Of a DNA stretch of 32,719 nt, positions 31,069-32,719 are shown piece by piece. The DNA is taken from positions 1 to 32,719 of the forward strand of contig JAPLCU010000112.1 in the NCBI GenBank assembly GCA_026392045.1. Direction: 5' to 3'. A program made the translations under genes and the position numbers. The DNA comes from Armatimonadota bacterium (GTDB lineage Bacteria > Armatimonadota > UBA5829). How positions within the stretch are numbered: the stretch's first letter is position 1; every line of letters starts with the position of its first letter. Under the pieces are notes generated by a model that was not told the origin of the DNA, searched no databases, and saw only the letters and a program-made list of their open reading frames with translations.

Positions 31069-31189
31069 TCCGGCAAATCCGTTGCCGGATGCCGTCTCGC
31101 GGATATCTGATCCGCAAAAGAACGTTTGCAAAGTATATAGTGGAACAGATTTCCACCAAAGCCACGCCCTGGAACAGATTTCCAGGGCG
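31069..31189. repeat. Second block of four palindromes with ATCCG/ATCTG-type spacers
   Basis: 31069-31089 has TCCGGCAA and TTGCCGGA around ATCCG. 31099-31115 has GCGGAT and ATCCGC around ATCTG. 31140-31156 has GTGGAA and TTCCAC around CAGAT. 31165-31189 has CGCCCTGGAA and TTCCAGGGCG around CAGAT and is identical to 30211-30235. Partial copies (CAGGGCGATC, AAGGGCGATC) follow to 31230. The block covers the 5' leader and promoter of the isomerase gene. Confidence 0.9.
31132..31159 (-). promoter_or_regulatory. Candidate promoter of the isomerase gene, containing a palindrome
   Basis: TTGGTG (31154-31159) and TATACT (31132-31137) lie 16 nt apart on the minus strand. The palindrome at 31140-31156 overlaps most of the spacer. 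The leader to TTG 31028 would be about 97 nt and contain two more hairpins. Confidence 0.4.
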
Positions 31190-31234
31190 ATCTAAAATTT
31201 CAAGGGCGATCTAAGATTTCCAGGGCGATCCCTC

Positions 31235-31283
31235 TGTTCGGGCGGATTTGTCTGTTCGGGCGGATTTGCAATCCTGCCCGCAA
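31235..31283. repeat. Two partial family A palindromes
   Basis: GTTCGGGCGGATTTG occurs twice, separated by TCT. The second is followed by CAATCCTGCCCGCAAC, giving the family A palindrome layout with one mismatch. The element ends at the stop codon of the downstream propeller gene (31286). Confidence 0.7.
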
Positions 31284-31285
31284 CT

Positions 31286-32485
31286 CTATTTCAAACTAAA
31301 ACACGCCAGCGCAGACTTATTCCTCACTATCAGCTTGCCGTTTGATATAACGGGGGCTGTCCAGCTTTGACCGCCCAGCGGTTTGAATCGGTCGAGCTCA
31401 TGATATTTATCCGGCGAGAGCTTCACCAATACCAGGTCGCCGCTATTACCCGCAAACACCAGCGCGTTTCCATCTACCATTCCCGTCGCAGGTCCCCACT
31501 CAAAACCAGGCTGCTTCCACCGCACTTTGCCGCTCGCCGGGCTTATACAGACCAGGTTTCCGGAGTCTTCCGTGCAATACATGAACCCTTTGTAAAGCAG
31601 CGGCGTGCCGAACCTCGACTGTAAATCTTTATTTTCCCATCGGATTTTGGCGGAGCTTGCCGTGAACTCGACCAACCCCGCGCCATGCCCATAACCGCTG
31701 GTAATAAATGCTTTGTTGCCCATCACGATTGGTGTTGCGCCATTGACATCATAACTGGTGCTCCAGGGGATTCTCCAGCACAGTTTGCCGTTATTAGCGT
31801 TGACTCCAATCAAGCTGACCCCGGTAAAGACAACGTAAAGCTTCGTCCCGCCAACCTTCGCGGGAACAGGCGTCGCATAACCGGGAATGTCACTGCCGCC
31901 GCCCTGCCAGATGGTCTTGCCGGTGGCCTTGTCAATCGCCGCAACTGCCGCATTCGGGCCGCCCGGGCAGACAATTATCTTGTTGCCGTCTATAAACGGG
32001 GACATGGAATACTGCCACTTCGGCGCAACGCCATTGAACGTATACTGGAAGTTTCTGAACCATATTTTCTTGCCGGTCTTAATATTGACGCAGTGGAGCT
32101 GTCCCAGCCTCCCAATTGCATAGATCCTGCCTCCATCGATTGTGGGGGTAGACCTGGCGAAGCCGGAATTGGAACTGCTATTATCGCCATAGCTGAACTT
32201 CCAGACATCTTTGCCGGTTTTGATATTGATAGCCCGCAGAACATCGTTATTGCCCTGGTGGTCGATTATATAGACCTTTCCGCCCGCAATCGATGGCCCG
32301 GCATAACCATTATCGCTCAGAGACACTTTCCAGAGCATTTTGGCGCTCTTTAATGATTTAACGCCCATCTCCGGGGAAAATCCATTGCCATTGGGGCCGA
32401 GGAATCGAGGCCAATCCGCCGCATTAAGCACAACAGGCGCAATGGCCAGCGCAGTGATGATAAATAGCGTGGTCAGTCGATGCAT
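31286..32485 (-). CDS. Exported PQQ-like beta-propeller protein (paralogue)
   Basis: AAAGGAG 7 nt before ATG 32485 sets the start (399 residues). A signal peptide (about 1-22, ending LNA) precedes WPRFLGPNGNGF and a PQQ_2-type propeller with blades such as LRAINIKTGKDVWKF, LHCVNIKTGKKIWFRN, AAIDKATGKTIWQGG and VCISPASGKVRWKQ. Blade-by-blade it resembles the protein at 28521-29948. The gene is separate from the 11-gene cluster and has its own candidate promoter. Its role is unknown; the family is common among exported scaffold proteins. Confidence 0.9.
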   Translation of the reverse strand: MHRLTTLFIITALAIAPVVLNAADWPRFLGPNGNGFSPEMGVKSLKSAKMLWKVSLSDNGYAGPSIAGGKVYIIDHQGNNDVLRAINIKTGKDVWKFSYGDNSSSNSGFARSTPTIDGGRIYAIGRLGQLHCVNIKTGKKIWFRNFQYTFNGVAPKWQYSMSPFIDGNKIIVCPGGPNAAVAAIDKATGKTIWQGGGSDIPGYATPVPAKVGGTKLYVVFTGVSLIGVNANNGKLCWRIPWSTSYDVNGATPIVMGNKAFITSGYGHGAGLVEFTASSAKIRWENKDLQSRFGTPLLYKGFMYCTEDSGNLVCISPASGKVRWKQPGFEWGPATGMVDGNALVFAGNSGDLVLVKLSPDKYHELDRFKPLGGQSWTAPVISNGKLIVRNKSALACFSLK

Positions 32486-32533
32486 AGTTTCTCCTTTGCA
32501 AAGCTTTGAAGTTGTCAATATCATCAGCATAAG

Positions 32534-32561
32534 GTTATCATCGGCTAGGGTTGGAAGTCAA
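32534..32561 (-). promoter_or_regulatory. Candidate promoter for the 3' propeller gene
   Basis: TTGACT (32556-32561) and GATAAC (32534-32539) are 16 nt apart on the minus strand. Only the -35 is a strong match. Confidence 0.35.
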
Positions 32562-32589
32562 GAGGTGATATGGCAGCCTGTCTATGCAA

Positions 32590-32631
32590 AGCGAATTTGA
32601 CCCCTGTTAACTGCAAAGGGAAAATGTCCCC
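32590..32631 (+). mobile_element. Likely IS left end upstream of the transposase start
   Basis: AATTTGACCCCTGTTAACTG, then CAAAGGG and AATGTCCCC directly precede the transposase start codon. This layout is typical of an IS end in which the inverted repeat region lies just before the gene. The right end is outside the window, so the boundary is not proven. Confidence 0.4.
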
Positions 32632-32719
32632 ATGCAGAAAGAGGTTATAAAGATAAATCAGAAGGAAGCAACTCGTTATGATGTTCTTCGTCGTGTTTTG
32701 GATGGCGTAGTTTCTCTTG
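32632..32719 (+). CDS. ISNCY-like transposase, N-terminal fragment cut by the window end
   Basis: The frame opens at ATG 32632 and runs off the window after 29 codons (NQKEATRYDVLRRVLDGVVS). The pattern ...RYDVIRRxxxGxxxxxEAA is typical of the helix-turn-helix N-terminus of ISNCY family transposases. It is too short for certainty, and whether the full gene is intact lies outside the window. Confidence 0.6.
   Translation, partial: MQKEVIKINQKEATRYDVLRRVLDGVVSL

Noticed and set aside
31029-31076. Upstream TTG as the start of the isomerase
   Set aside because: It lies inside a palindrome, has no ribosome site and would add 16 unusual residues. TTG 31028 has GGGAG at 8 nt.
1-32719. tRNA or rRNA genes
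   Set aside because: No T-loop and acceptor arrangement or rRNA core sequence was recognised in any gap; a dedicated scan would be decisive.

Overview
The window looks like chromosome of an uncultured or poorly studied, moderately GC-rich bacterium with a cell envelope that exports many proteins. Start codons are mixed (ATG, GTG and TTG, most with a good Shine-Dalgarno), and sigma70-type promoters are recognisable. There is no rRNA, tRNA, CRISPR array or phage gene. The mix of PQQ-like beta-propellers, an FGE-fold protein, a phosphatase/membrane protein with a YYGIGNE motif and secreted helical repeats fits Armatimonadota, Planctomycetota or a relative. That placement is inference; the sequence does not settle it.

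Layout. 1-3116: a secreted GH2 glycosidase between two inverted, decayed transposase fragments, followed by a likely group II intron 3' remnant. 3117-4766: a TrmH methyltransferase and a DUF1003 membrane protein under one promoter. 4994-7696: a secreted helical-repeat protein converging on a secreted FGE-fold protein. 7842-9969: an alkaline-phosphatase-like/membrane protein that appears split by a frameshift. 10103-13584: a metallophosphoesterase with a probably leaderless mRNA, a cyclase-family hydrolase, a small membrane protein, a strong terminator and a PH-like membrane protein. 13762-30015: a compact 11-gene minus-strand cluster behind a near-consensus promoter. 30384-32485: a GmhA-like isomerase and a further propeller protein. 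32632-end: the first codons of an ISNCY-like transposase.

The 11-gene cluster is the main system. In transcription order it encodes: a membrane-anchored propeller; an NHL-repeat protein; a 71-residue Tat protein with four Cys; a NapG-like Tat ferredoxin; a NapH-like membrane polyferredoxin; a multi-TM propeller; a NuoE/NuoF (HydB-like) fusion with seven Fe-S motifs; a 2Fe-2S/GltD-like flavoprotein that seems to lack the NAD(P)H domain; a LolD-like ATPase; an FtsX-like permease; and an exported propeller. Most genes overlap or nearly touch. The simplest reading is an electron route linking NADH, flavins and Fe-S clusters in the cytoplasm through a NapGH-like membrane module to extracytoplasmic propeller/NHL proteins. 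The terminal partner and the direction of flow are unknown.

A second theme is short repeats, many of them exact palindromes, both between genes and inside open reading frames. One family keeps a 5-nt spacer (ATCCG/ATCTG) while its arms change together. Related palindromes sit in frame in a lipoprotein and in the FtsX protein. A 21-bp tandem repeat gives the ATPase six KPSIL copies. The NapH-like gene starts with about 60 codons built largely from palindromes and a purine-rich repeat that encodes its apparent signal peptide.
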